Origin: Prosthecobacter sp.
GTDB lineage: Bacteria > Verrucomicrobiota > Verrucomicrobiia > Verrucomicrobiales > Verrucomicrobiaceae
Reading direction: 5' to 3'
Length of the DNA: 6,602 nt
Assembly (NCBI GenBank): GCA_025869455.1
Contig: JAOZVT010000712.1
Location: forward strand, 1-6,602
The notes under the pieces were generated by a model. That model worked only from the letters and a program-made list of their open reading frames with translations. It searched no databases and had not been told where the DNA came from. The first letter of the stretch is position 1, and every line of letters begins with the position of its first letter. Shown here one piece after another: positions 1 through 6,119 of the stretch. The position numbers and the translations under genes are program-made.

Positions 1-339
1 ACCGAGACCACGTGGAGCACAGAGCTGGCCTACGATCTCGTGTTTACCACGCTGGTCGTGGGCTGGTGGGCCAAAGCGGCGCGGGCTGGCTGGCTCCAGG
101 GCGATGCCCTCGATGAAGCCATAAAACGACAGATTGAAATCGAACCGCGTTTGCTCACCATCTGTGATCACATCCAGCCCAGAGGCGATTTGATCCTGAA
201 TGGCGACCGTTGTTGCATCATCCTGCATTTCGGCTAGATCGGCACTGCCAAACTGATCCAAATGCTGAGCAGAAAACTCCAGCCAGCTAGGAAAAGGGTA
301 ACTGCCGATGACGGAGGTGCGCAGCGGTTGATCTTTCAT
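1..339 (-). CDS. MetE-type (cobalamin-independent) methionine synthase family protein, N-terminal part
   Basis: This gene starts with ATG at 337-339 and runs off the left edge after 113 codons with no stop. The N-terminus reads TSVIGSYPFPSWLEF, the opening strand of the MetE/UROD-type TIM barrel. It is followed by AIQDQIASGLDVITDGEQTR at about residues 46-65, where the DGE(Q/M)xR motif is a hallmark of the family, and by GPPAHDQRGK at about 90-99, seen in single-domain methionine synthase II (COG0620) proteins. Known members transfer a methyl group to a thiol such as homocysteine in the cytoplasm. The zinc-binding Cys/His residues lie in the missing C-terminal part, so activity cannot be judged. 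The family also includes other alkyl-thiol transferases, so the exact substrate is uncertain. It lies downstream of the purB terminator and probably has its own promoter at 340-447. I see no clear Shine-Dalgarno sequence and no obvious riboswitch there. Confidence 0.85.
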   Translation of the reverse strand, partial: MKDQPLRTSVIGSYPFPSWLEFSAQHLDQFGSADLAEMQDDATTVAIQDQIASGLDVITDGEQTRFDFNLSFYGFIEGIALEPASPRRFGPPAHDQRGKHEIVGQLCAPRGLG

Positions 340-447
340 TGGCAAAGGTTACAGCGTGATGAGGTGCTGCGTCAACTGAGACCCGTATCTGGCAATTTTA
401 GAGCCGGATAGTGCATCTAATGGAGCTGCTGTGAGTTTGAGTGGCTC

Positions 448-480
448 AAAAAATAGGACCTAGGGGTACCTAGGTCCTAT
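448..480 (-). terminator. Intrinsic terminator downstream of purB
   Basis: A perfect 12-bp inverted repeat lies at 453-464 and 469-480 (ATAGGACCTAGG and its exact complement) with a 4-base loop at 465-468. Read on the minus strand, the stem is followed directly by a run of six T (453-448). It starts 32 bases beyond the purB stop codon at 513-515, which is the normal place for a rho-independent terminator of the purB transcript. On the plus strand the stem is not followed by a T run, so it is unidirectional. The stem is only about half G+C, but it is long and has no mismatch. Confidence 0.88.
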
Positions 481-512
481 CAGATTTCGATGAAGAATAA
501 GGAAGGTTCCTT

Positions 513-1940
513 TTACAGAATGCTGCCGGGTTCATAGGCGGCCGCATCGGGGTGCTGGGCCGTGAGTGCAGCGACGCGGGCCACGAAGTGATCCACCTGC
601 TCAGGGGCATCGCCCGAATTGGCTTTGCCATGCTCTACGACGGCATTGAGGGCATCTGCTTTCAAACCAAGACGCTCATCCGACGCGAGGCGGGCCAGCA
701 GGTCATTATGGCTGACCTTGCCAGTGCGCATGTCACGGGCGACAGCGACGGCATGTTCTTTGATGGCTTCGTGCGCGGCTTCGCGCCCGGCACCTGCTTT
801 GACGGCTTCCATGAGCACCGTGGTGGTGAGTAGGAAGGGCAGGTAACGCATGAGCTCCTGTTCGACGACGGCTTCGAAAACCTCCATCTGGTTCAGCACG
901 GTGAGCAGTGTTTCCAGCAGGCCATCCATGGCCAGGAAAGCATCTGGCAACATGACGCGGCGGACGACGGAGCATGAGACATCCCCTTCATTCCACTGAT
1001 CTCCTGCCAGTCCAGCGGCCATGGCTAGGTAGCCTTTCAGGATGACATGGAAGCCATTGATACGCTCGCAAGAGCGGCTGTTCATTTTGTGAGGCATCGC
1101 GGAACTGCCGACCTGGCCTTTGGCGAATCCTTCGCTGGCGAGTTCATGGCCTGCCATGAGGCGGAGGGTCTTAGCAAAGCTGCCAGCACCGCTGGCGACG
1201 TGGGTCAGGGTGGAGACAACCTGGAGATCCAGGCTGCGGGGATACACCTGACCGACGGCATCAAGCGAGGCATGGATGCCGAGGTGATGAAGGATGCGAT
1301 CTTCCAGAGCGCGGGCCTTAGAGGCATCTCCATTGAAAAGGGTGATCTGGTCCAGCCGAGTGCCGACGGCCCCTTTCAAACCACGGGCGGGATAGCTGGC
1401 AATGAGCGCATTCAGGGCCTCGACCCCGAGCAGCATTTCCTCACCAAACATGGCGATGCGTTTGCCCAGCGTGGTCACCTGCGCGGCCACATTGTGGGTG
1501 CGGGCGGTCATCGGGATGTCGCGGCATTGTGCGGCGCGTTTGGCGAAACCGGAAAGCGCGGCGATGCTCTTTTTACGCACTTCCAGGAGGGCGCGGAAGA
1601 CCTGGAGCTGCTCCACATTTTCCGTCAAGTCGCGGCTGGTCATGCCTTTGTGAATGTGCTCATACCCTGCGAGGTCACAAAACTCCTCAATGCGGGCTTT
1701 CACATCGTGCCGGGTGACGCGCTCGCGCTCCATGATGGAGGCCAAATTGACCTGATCCTTCACCTTTTCGTAGCTTTCGATGACGCCATCTGGCACCGGG
1801 ATGCCGAGATCACGCTGACCTTTAAGAACGGCGATCCAGTAATCCCTCTCCAGCTTCACTTTGCCCTCGCCCGACCAGAGGGCGCGCATGGCGGGGGTGG
1901 CGTAACGTTCGGCAAGGACATTGGAAATGGCATCAGTCAT
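513..1940 (-). CDS. purB: Adenylosuccinate lyase
   Basis: This is a full-length 475-residue enzyme of the fumarase/aspartase superfamily. It cleaves SAICAR to AICAR plus fumarate in IMP synthesis and adenylosuccinate to AMP plus fumarate, in the cytoplasm as a homotetramer. The signature loop GSSAMPHKMNSRSCER is at residues 278-293; a Ser of this loop (S279 or S280) is the expected general base. The second conserved region is ARTHNVAAQVTTLGKR at 146-161, with H149 the likely catalytic acid. MTSRDLTENVEQLQ at 100-113 and RHDV at 77-80 are further substrate-binding stretches. The AMPHKMN form of the loop, in place of AMPYKRNP, is the variant common in actinobacteria and verrucomicrobia, and separates this protein from argininosuccinate lyase and fumarase. 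The start ATG overlaps the stop of the upstream membrane-protein gene (ATGA), so translation is probably coupled. A strong terminator follows. The long open frame on the opposite strand (1047-2039) is its shadow. Confidence 0.96.
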   Translation of the reverse strand: MTDAISNVLAERYATPAMRALWSGEGKVKLERDYWIAVLKGQRDLGIPVPDGVIESYEKVKDQVNLASIMERERVTRHDVKARIEEFCDLAGYEHIHKGMTSRDLTENVEQLQVFRALLEVRKKSIAALSGFAKRAAQCRDIPMTARTHNVAAQVTTLGKRIAMFGEEMLLGVEALNALIASYPARGLKGAVGTRLDQITLFNGDASKARALEDRILHHLGIHASLDAVGQVYPRSLDLQVVSTLTHVASGAGSFAKTLRLMAGHELASEGFAKGQVGSSAMPHKMNSRSCERINGFHVILKGYLAMAAGLAGDQWNEGDVSCSVVRRVMLPDAFLAMDGLLETLLTVLNQMEVFEAVVEQELMRYLPFLLTTTVLMEAVKAGAGREAAHEAIKEHAVAVARDMRTGKVSHNDLLARLASDERLGLKADALNAVVEHGKANSGDAPEQVDHFVARVAALTAQHPDAAAYEPGSIL

Positions 1941-2521
1941 GGGCCGCTCATCTTGCCGGGGACAGGCGGGGAGTCAAGAAGGGCCGCGTCTTGGCGGAAA
2001 ATCCCTTCAAGAGACGATGGGTCGGATTCAGCGAGGTAGGGCACCTGTTTTTGAGTCAGAAACACGGCTAGGTCTTCGGCTGAGATTTCGTCAGGCACGT
2101 GCAGTTGCAGCACGCGTTTTTTTAGGTCGAGGTGCAAGACCAGCCATCCATCCACACGCTTCCATGAGAAAGACTGAATGTCGGTGTACTTGGCGTGATC
2201 ATGGTGATTACCCTGACCACGCATCAGTTTTTTATCAAAGAAACGGACTTCGGATGGGCACAAAGAATTGAGCCAGGGTAGGCCATACACAAAGCATACC
2301 GCTGCAATCGGTGTTGCAGGCAATATAAAATACCAAGGCGGTGGCGTCTTGGTTGGATCGAGATGTCCCATCCCCCAGGCGAGTAGAAGTGTGGTCATCG
2401 TTATTAAGATGGCCACGGGGCGATGCCACCAAAGCAGGGCTGCGATTTCCTGACGTCTCCGGTCTTTTGCAAAAGACTTGGACTCGACCCAGCGGAAGTG
2501 CTTCTTGGGGAAAATAGACAT
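1937..2521 (-). CDS. Two-helix membrane protein of unknown function, upstream of purB
   Basis: I do not recognise this 194-residue protein. The N-terminal 30 residues are basic (MSIFPKKHFRW..., DRRRQE). Two hydrophobic segments follow at about 35-52 and 63-83, joined by a short Pro-rich loop (DPTKTPPPW). A soluble C-terminal region of about 110 residues starts with CPSEVRFFDKKLMRG and contains alternating hydrophobic strands (VDGWLVLHLDL, RVLQLHVP) and then a helix (SAEDLAVFLTQK). Two helices followed by a beta-rich domain that ends in a helix resembles the layout of YcxB/bacterial PH-like membrane proteins, but that is only a resemblance. The gene starts with ATG at 2519-2521 and has no clear Shine-Dalgarno sequence. 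Its stop overlaps the purB start by 4 bases, so the two form one operon. A 172-base gap with no obvious terminator separates it from the next gene upstream. Confidence 0.8.
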   Translation of the reverse strand: MSIFPKKHFRWVESKSFAKDRRRQEIAALLWWHRPVAILITMTTLLLAWGMGHLDPTKTPPPWYFILPATPIAAVCFVYGLPWLNSLCPSEVRFFDKKLMRGQGNHHDHAKYTDIQSFSWKRVDGWLVLHLDLKKRVLQLHVPDEISAEDLAVFLTQKQVPYLAESDPSSLEGIFRQDAALLDSPPVPGKMSGP

Positions 2522-2693
2522 GGCTGATCGATCTATTGTTAGGCCGCTATTCAGGTCAGTGCTTTTAACGCGCGGTTACCCTAGATCGGCTAACCATCTT
2601 TAGAATTCAAGGGGTAGCCGCCATGCTGGAAACGACGATCCGAATTGTAACGTGAAGGGATGCAGCAAGTGAATGATTAACCTTGCCTTTGGT
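2522..2693. promoter_or_regulatory. Intergenic gap likely to hold the purB operon promoter
   Basis: This 172-base non-coding gap lies between two minus-strand genes. It is the only sizeable space upstream of the 1937-2521/purB unit, so a promoter reading leftward is expected here. I could not pick out a convincing -35/-10 pair. I also see no strong stem plus T run that would end the upstream transcript, so read-through from 2694-3077 is possible. Confidence 0.35.
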
Positions 2694-3077
2694 TTACTCT
2701 GAATCTGCCAACGAGCCTTCCTTTTGCCGGGCCAGCATGAGGCCACACAGGCCATCGATAAAGCGCCACAGGCCAAAGGCCACTGTGCCCAGTGTAAGCA
2801 GCAGGAGATAGCGAGTGATACCGCCGAACCCAAACCAAAAGCCGGCAAGGACAGCGATGCCAGCCACGATGAAGGCCAAACCAAGGCCCAGCTTTTTCAG
2901 GCTGGTCATGCGGATGGAGGCGACGCGTTCTGCGCAAGCCCGCGCATACAGCCGTTGAGCTATTTCTCCTTCGTAGCCATTGATGGTCAGTCTTTGAAAA
3001 ACGTCCTGCTTAGACTCTCCCCAGACGACCATGCGCAACACACTTTCATACATGCGGTCTTCATTGATGGTCGGCAT
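2694..3077 (-). CDS. Small membrane protein of unknown function
   Basis: This 127-residue protein is not one I can name. The first 60 residues look helical and soluble, with MYESVLRMVVWGESKQDVFQ and a following INGYEGEIAQRLYARACAER stretch, rather like a short helical bundle. Two adjacent hydrophobic helices follow at about 63-84 (LGLGLAFIVAGIAVLAGFWFG) and 88-110 (RYLLLLTLGTVAFGLW). A short charged tail ends the protein. The start is ATG at 3075-3077, 29 bases beyond the stop of the zf-TFIIB-like gene, so these two are probably cotranscribed. No Shine-Dalgarno sequence is visible. The long plus-strand frame opposite (2724-3110) is a shadow: the minus frame is the one showing clear membrane-protein periodicity. 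The function is unknown; the soluble helical head and hairpin tail suggest a membrane-anchored accessory protein, which is inference only. Confidence 0.75.
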   Translation of the reverse strand: MPTINEDRMYESVLRMVVWGESKQDVFQRLTINGYEGEIAQRLYARACAERVASIRMTSLKKLGLGLAFIVAGIAVLAGFWFGFGGITRYLLLLTLGTVAFGLWRFIDGLCGLMLARQKEGSLADSE

Positions 3078-3106
3078 ACGCGGAGGTTGAATCTCGTTTC
3101 TAGGAC

Positions 3107-3676
3107 TTAGATGGCGGCATCTGCGGAAAGCAGCCCTTTGGGAGATGAGTTCAAATAAGCCAAGGCGGCAGCTCGCTCAGGATGGTGTGACAGTTCCTTT
3201 TTTAAGGCATCCAAACGTGTGAAAAGATCTTCCCCAAGTCGGTGCACCAGCAGGGCATGGTAGCTTTCGTCACGCTCCTGATCACGCACGGCTTTTTGCC
3301 AGGGCGACGTGAAAATGAGATGAATGGTACGATGCAGGTGTTCTGCTTTCAGGGCTTCCCATTCGCCGCCATCCAGCCAGATGCCTCCGGTGGTGGAGCG
3401 GTCCACCCGAAAAGATTGACCATGGCCCACGCGGAAGCGGGACATGACGGTGCCTGACTCAGGGCAGAGTTTGACCGATTCATCGTATTCACTGATGGGC
3501 ACGGAGGAGGGTTCAGTGGACTCTTCCAGGTCTGCCTCTGTGCGTGAAGTGCTCCATTTCCAATAGTTCTCAGCCGGAATCCAGTAGCCTCCTGATTCTG
3601 GGCAACGAAAGGCAATCAATCCCTGATCCAGCTGAACTTTTTCCAGACGCTTGTGGCTACCAACGGGACTCTTCAT
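3107..3676 (-). CDS. zf-TFIIB-like protein with degenerate metal-binding cysteines
   Basis: This is a 189-residue soluble protein from the ATG at 3674-3676. The same frame stays open to a TTG at 3731-3733, which would add 19 residues, but the ATG puts the conserved-looking region directly at the N-terminus and is preferred. Two related blocks are visible: FRCPESGGYWIP at about 23-34 and LCPESGTVMSRFRVGHG at 70-86, the latter followed by FRVDRSTTGGIWLDGGEWEA at 89-108. The GGIWLDxGEWEAL pattern is characteristic of the zf-TFIIB zinc-ribbon family (COG3809 type), in which the usual knuckles are CPxC and CxxCGG. Here both first knuckles read CPES and the second reads RSTTGG, so most zinc ligands are missing and only C25 and C71 remain. 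The C-terminal third is helical and charged (HRLGEDLFTRLDALKKEL). The molecular role is unknown. It is followed after 29 bases by a membrane-protein gene, probably in one operon. Confidence 0.78.
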   Translation of the reverse strand: MKSPVGSHKRLEKVQLDQGLIAFRCPESGGYWIPAENYWKWSTSRTEADLEESTEPSSVPISEYDESVKLCPESGTVMSRFRVGHGQSFRVDRSTTGGIWLDGGEWEALKAEHLHRTIHLIFTSPWQKAVRDQERDESYHALLVHRLGEDLFTRLDALKKELSHHPERAAALAYLNSSPKGLLSADAAI

Positions 3677-3740
3677 GATGATGAAATAGGGGCTAGGGTT
3701 GCTTACAGATGGGTTTCCCAAAACATGGTCCAAAAGCGGC

Positions 3741-3815
3741 GGCTGGGCGGGACGACTGACTGCGTTTTCGCTTGGTTGTTATCATCAAGATAGCAACCGA
3801 CACTCATGCCCAGCC
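3741..3815. repeat. Nested inverted repeat in the gap upstream of the zf-TFIIB-like gene
   Basis: An outer 8-bp perfect inverted repeat (GGCTGGGC at 3741-3748, GCCCAGCC at 3808-3815) encloses an inner hairpin with a 10-bp stem at 3774-3783 and 3789-3798 (one G-T pair) and a 5-base loop. Neither strand has a T run after the stem, so it is not a standard terminator. It lies between the esterase stop at 3926 and the zf-TFIIB-like start at 3676, both on the minus strand. It could be a leader structure, a processing site or a small structured RNA. The full 3677-3925 gap holds no supportable gene. Confidence 0.4.
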
Positions 3816-3925
3816 ATTCATCCTGCCGCGTCCGCTTTTTCAATCGGACACTCTTTTGGAAACCAATCTACAATGCCCTGAATACCGATTTTCTACAAGC
3901 TGGAACGGTGGCCTACGCTCCATCT

Positions 3926-4855
3926 TTATGACGATTTTCTGGAGGCTTTGAGCTTCTCTAAAAGGAATCCAAAGATGTCAGGATGCTTCACGTCTGCGGC
4001 ACCTGTGAAGTTGAATTCATAGTCGATGCCTACGGCTTTCAGTTTCTCGACCAAGCCTGCGCCGAAATTGGCCGAATGGGGTGGGTCTTTGTAGGGCTGA
4101 CCCAGGGCAGGGACGGAGTCATAAAAAAGGTAAACCGGAGGATCGTCAGACGTGGCTAAAGCATAGGGTGAGAATTGCTCAATCCAGGGCATGAGCGAAT
4201 CCCGCTTATCCAGAAAGTCTTGATAACTGGGGAGCGTGAACGCGTGGTGACCGTATTCATTGTTAGGAATCCAGTCTTTCATCTGGCGTGGGTCTAACGA
4301 AGTTTGTGGTACAAAACAAAGGGCCGCGCAGAGGCGGGTGGATTCTCGTGAGATTGGATCTGCACTTTGGCTATCCGCTATCTCATCATGAAAGGCTAGC
4401 CAGAGGCTGGTGAATCCACCGGCTGAGCCACCACATCCCGCGATCCGAGTTTTATCCAGGTGCCACTCGGCTGCTTGACTGCGGACAAACTGCAAGGCTC
4501 TGGCGGCATCGTCCAGACAGGCTTTGACGGCAGGCTGGCTCTTGTCTTCCGTGACATCAGGGATGAGTCGGTAATTGATGGATACGACGGAAATACCGGA
4601 CTCGAGACACTTGGCTAGGAAGTCAGGATTGGCCTTGTCACCATTCATCCAGCCGCCGCCATGAACAAAAAACATCAGGGGAGTCGCTTGCTCTGACTTG
4701 GCCTGATAAAAGTCCAAGACCTGTCGCTCATGTTTCCCATAAGGCACATTGCCCTGAGTTGGTTTGATGGCCTCCGGCGGAGACTCCTGCCCCAGTGTGG
4801 TGAGCTTTAGGCTAGCCAAAGCGACGAGGAATCCTAATCGAGTGAAATGGTTCAT
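3926..4855 (-). CDS. Secreted alpha/beta hydrolase, BD-FAE-like carboxylesterase
   Basis: This is a hydrolase of about 309 residues with the alpha/beta fold (COG0657 type), probably an esterase acting on acetyl or aryl esters outside the cytoplasm. The ATG at 4853-4855 gives MNHFTRLGFLVALASL, a good signal peptide with a short basic head. An upstream in-frame ATG at 4874-4876 would add seven residues (MDGLVSS) and weaken it. Mature-region motifs, numbered from the chosen start, are HGGGW at 65-69 (oxyanion hole), INYRLIP at 93-99, and GCGGSAGG at 140-147 with nucleophile Ser144. The following SLWLAFHDEIADSQSADP stretch and the TSLDPR motif at 185-190 fit a subgroup I associate with planctomycetes and verrucomicrobia. 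The acid is probably one of the Asp residues at or just after DDPPVYL (237-243). The His is probably H260 (PHSANFG) or H291 (KHPDIFG); the sequence alone does not decide. The substrate is unknown. The gene stands alone, about 250 bases from the next gene downstream. Confidence 0.87.
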   Translation of the reverse strand: MNHFTRLGFLVALASLKLTTLGQESPPEAIKPTQGNVPYGKHERQVLDFYQAKSEQATPLMFFVHGGGWMNGDKANPDFLAKCLESGISVVSINYRLIPDVTEDKSQPAVKACLDDAARALQFVRSQAAEWHLDKTRIAGCGGSAGGFTSLWLAFHDEIADSQSADPISRESTRLCAALCFVPQTSLDPRQMKDWIPNNEYGHHAFTLPSYQDFLDKRDSLMPWIEQFSPYALATSDDPPVYLFYDSVPALGQPYKDPPHSANFGAGLVEKLKAVGIDYEFNFTGAADVKHPDIFGFLLEKLKASRKSS

Positions 4856-4914
4856 AGAAGAGACTAGCCCATCCATTCACCCGTAGCCACCCGAGCGTCC
4901 ACGTTAATTTGAAC

Positions 4915-4959
4915 TCGTCTAAAAAAAATCCAGACGAAGGGAGCCAATCGTCATGGCTC
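4915..4959 (-). terminator. Possible weak terminator or hairpin pair downstream of the 4987-5232 ORF
   Basis: Read on the minus strand, a 6-bp stem (GAGCCA at 4959-4954 with TGGCTC at 4946-4941) is followed 12 bases later by eight T (4928-4921). That T run is the loop of a second 6-bp stem (4937-4932 with 4920-4915). The spacing is not that of a textbook rho-independent terminator, so this is a weak call. If the small ORF at 4987-5232 is real, this is where its transcript would end, ahead of the esterase gene. Confidence 0.25.
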
Positions 4960-4986
4960 ATGATCTTGCCTAGTCCTTTAGACTTG

Positions 4987-5232
4987 TTAGGCCAAAACCG
5001 CCTCTTCTTCGTTCATTTCTGTTTCGGCATATTCCCAGTCGATCTCACCATTATTATGGACACAGGGGGGGAGGTTATTAGGAAAATAAACATGCCTCAG
5101 CCCACAAGCCACGCCAAGACTGAGGTGGTGTTCGGCGATGGCTTCAGGCGTCAGCAGGCGGCGGACACACATTTCTTTGCCATTCCATCTGCAACGTAGG
5201 TGACAGGGTTCGTTAGCACTTTGCCCAGACAT
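4987..5232 (-). CDS. Possible small Cys-rich protein, unknown
   Basis: An 81-codon frame starts with ATG at 5230-5232 and ends with TAA at 4987-4989. In favour of coding: a purine-rich GGAAAGG lies about 9 bases upstream of the ATG, better than the signals seen at most genes here; the product has a protein-like make-up, with a helical VRRLLTPEAIAEHHLSL stretch at about 23-39 and an acidic end (ETEMNEEEAVLA). It contains five Cys (residues 10, 14, 22, 43, 57), the first pair spaced as CxxxC. The piece VACGLRHVYFPN faintly recalls the GLRYVYxGN segment of some radical-SAM proteins, so it might be a remnant of a longer gene, but the match is too short to rely on. The opposite plus-strand frame (4909-5199) begins with TTG and looks less convincing. 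I do not recognise a family. Confidence 0.4.
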   Translation of the reverse strand: MSGQSANEPCHLRCRWNGKEMCVRRLLTPEAIAEHHLSLGVACGLRHVYFPNNLPPCVHNNGEIDWEYAETEMNEEEAVLA

Positions 5233-5512
5233 AGGATGTACCTTTCCATTGATGAGTACGGGTTAATCTTCACGATTGAACTGACTGTGATGGCCGGGAG
5301 TGCCTTCTGATCAACGCCTAGCAGAATGATATTCTAACTTATTTTGTTGATTTTTCGGGTGATAGCTTTTTTAGCACAAATGGGGAATGGTTTGCAACTT
5401 CCATAGCAGGTTATTTTTTGCTCATCTTGTCCTACTCCGTGTCGGGATGTACCTTGGTTAACAAAGCCTGATCTTGACCTGAGCTAAATTTACGGACTTA
5501 TCTAACTATCGC
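5233..5512. other. AT-rich divergent intergenic region
   Basis: I see no supportable gene here. The region separates leftward transcription (4987-5232 or the esterase) from the rightward HTTM pair, so promoters in both directions are expected. It is clearly richer in A and T than purB, with several T runs around 5345-5420. A TTGACC at 5474-5479 could serve as a -35 for the rightward genes, but the bases about 17-19 further on (CTTATCTAAC) are a poor -10. An 11-base direct repeat, GGATGTACCTT, occurs at 5234-5244 and 5445-5455. The left copy covers the putative ribosome binding site of the minus-strand small ORF. Confidence 0.4.
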
Positions 5513-6112
5513 GTGTCTTCTTTACCTCCCACTGCTGGCCAGACCATCCCTGAAGAGACTGTGTCCAAGAGGCTGCGGCCTTTTTTGGCGGTCTTGATCG
5601 TTGTCTTTGCCTCCTGCCATGCTTTGAAGCTGCTGGTGAGTATTTTGCCAGAAGGGAATCGTCCTGATCTTCTTCCTTTCGGGATGTCGAATGCCTATGA
5701 GGTGCTGACCGGGAGTCAGCAAAACTGGAACATGTTTTCGACCATTCCTTCACATCATGATTATGATGCGCGCATTGTCATTACGGCGGCGGATGGTGTG
5801 ACGCGTCAAGAGGGCGTGTTGCTGCCGGGTTTTCAGCGTTTTCCAAAGCCTGAACAGGTCCGTTTTTACAACTTCTTTGAGCGGATGCTGGATGGCAGCA
5901 TGGGGGATGAGGTGCGGAATGCGTATCTGCTGAAGATGGATGCGGCCCTCTGGGAAAGTGGAAAGATCCAGCCTGGAGAAACTTGGGCCTTGGAAGTGGA
6001 TGAAGACTTTACCCGCCACCTCAAGTACATCCGCAAAGATGGTCAGATTTTCCAAAGACGAACGCAGCGTTTTGCGATGAAACCGCAACCTCCTGTTAGC
6101 CCAAATCCCTGA
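5513..6112 (+). CDS. Membrane-anchored protein, probable partner of the adjacent HTTM protein
   Basis: This 199-residue protein has one hydrophobic segment at about 23-44 (RPFLAVLIVVFASCHALKLL) after a short polar head with KRLR just before the helix, and then an extracytoplasmic or periplasmic domain. The motif GSQQNWNMFSTIP at 67-79 resembles the Q(x)W.MF..P motif that recurs in small proteins next to HTTM genes and in the C-terminal parts of some HTTM proteins. A beta-strand-rich stretch follows (YDARIVITAADG, then TRQEGVLLPGFQRFP), and the end is basic and Pro-rich. I place the start at GTG 5513. A second in-frame GTG at 5561 (VSKRLRPF) is preceded by GAAGAG and would give a 183-residue protein with the same membrane helix; the data do not decide. 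The HTTM gene begins 7 bases after this stop, so the two are surely cotranscribed. The biochemical function is unknown. Confidence 0.8.
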   Translation: MSSLPPTAGQTIPEETVSKRLRPFLAVLIVVFASCHALKLLVSILPEGNRPDLLPFGMSNAYEVLTGSQQNWNMFSTIPSHHDYDARIVITAADGVTRQEGVLLPGFQRFPKPEQVRFYNFFERMLDGSMGDEVRNAYLLKMDAALWESGKIQPGETWALEVDEDFTRHLKYIRKDGQIFQRRTQRFAMKPQPPVSPNP

Positions 6113-6119
6113 TATCTTG

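Noticed and set aside
40..237. 65-codon plus-strand frame
   Set aside because: It is antisense to the metE-like gene, whose minus-strand frame carries the family motifs.
340..447. Cobalamin or SAM riboswitch upstream of the metE-like gene
   Set aside because: The gap is only about 108 bases and I could not find the conserved boxes of either class.
552..846. Two plus-strand frames and a nearby minus-strand frame (733-975)
   Set aside because: All fall inside the purB coding region in other frames, with low-complexity Arg/Ser/Ala-rich products.
1047..2039. 330-codon open frame on the plus strand
   Set aside because: It lies antisense to purB, which is unmistakable from its motifs. The product has no recognisable domain and reads as the shadow of a GC-rich gene.
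2462..2477. Perfect 16-base palindrome GTCTTTTGCAAAAGAC
   Set aside because: It lies inside the coding region of the 1937-2521 membrane protein, encodes ordinary residues (SFAKD), and has no partner site in the window.
2600..3110. Overlapping minus- and plus-strand frames around the 2694-3077 gene
   Set aside because: They are out-of-frame or antisense; only 2694-3077 shows clean hydrophobic helices and fits the operon spacing.
3677..3733. N-terminal extension of the zf-TFIIB-like protein from a TTG
   Set aside because: The 19 extra residues are low in conserved character and the ATG at 3676 places the motif region naturally, so the shorter form was preferred.
3830..3849. 5-bp inverted repeat GTCCG...CGGAC with a 10-base loop
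   Set aside because: The stem is too short and the loop too long, with no following T run on either strand.
4909..5199. 96-codon plus-strand frame
   Set aside because: It begins with TTG without a ribosome binding site, opposes the better minus-strand frame, and shows no domain.
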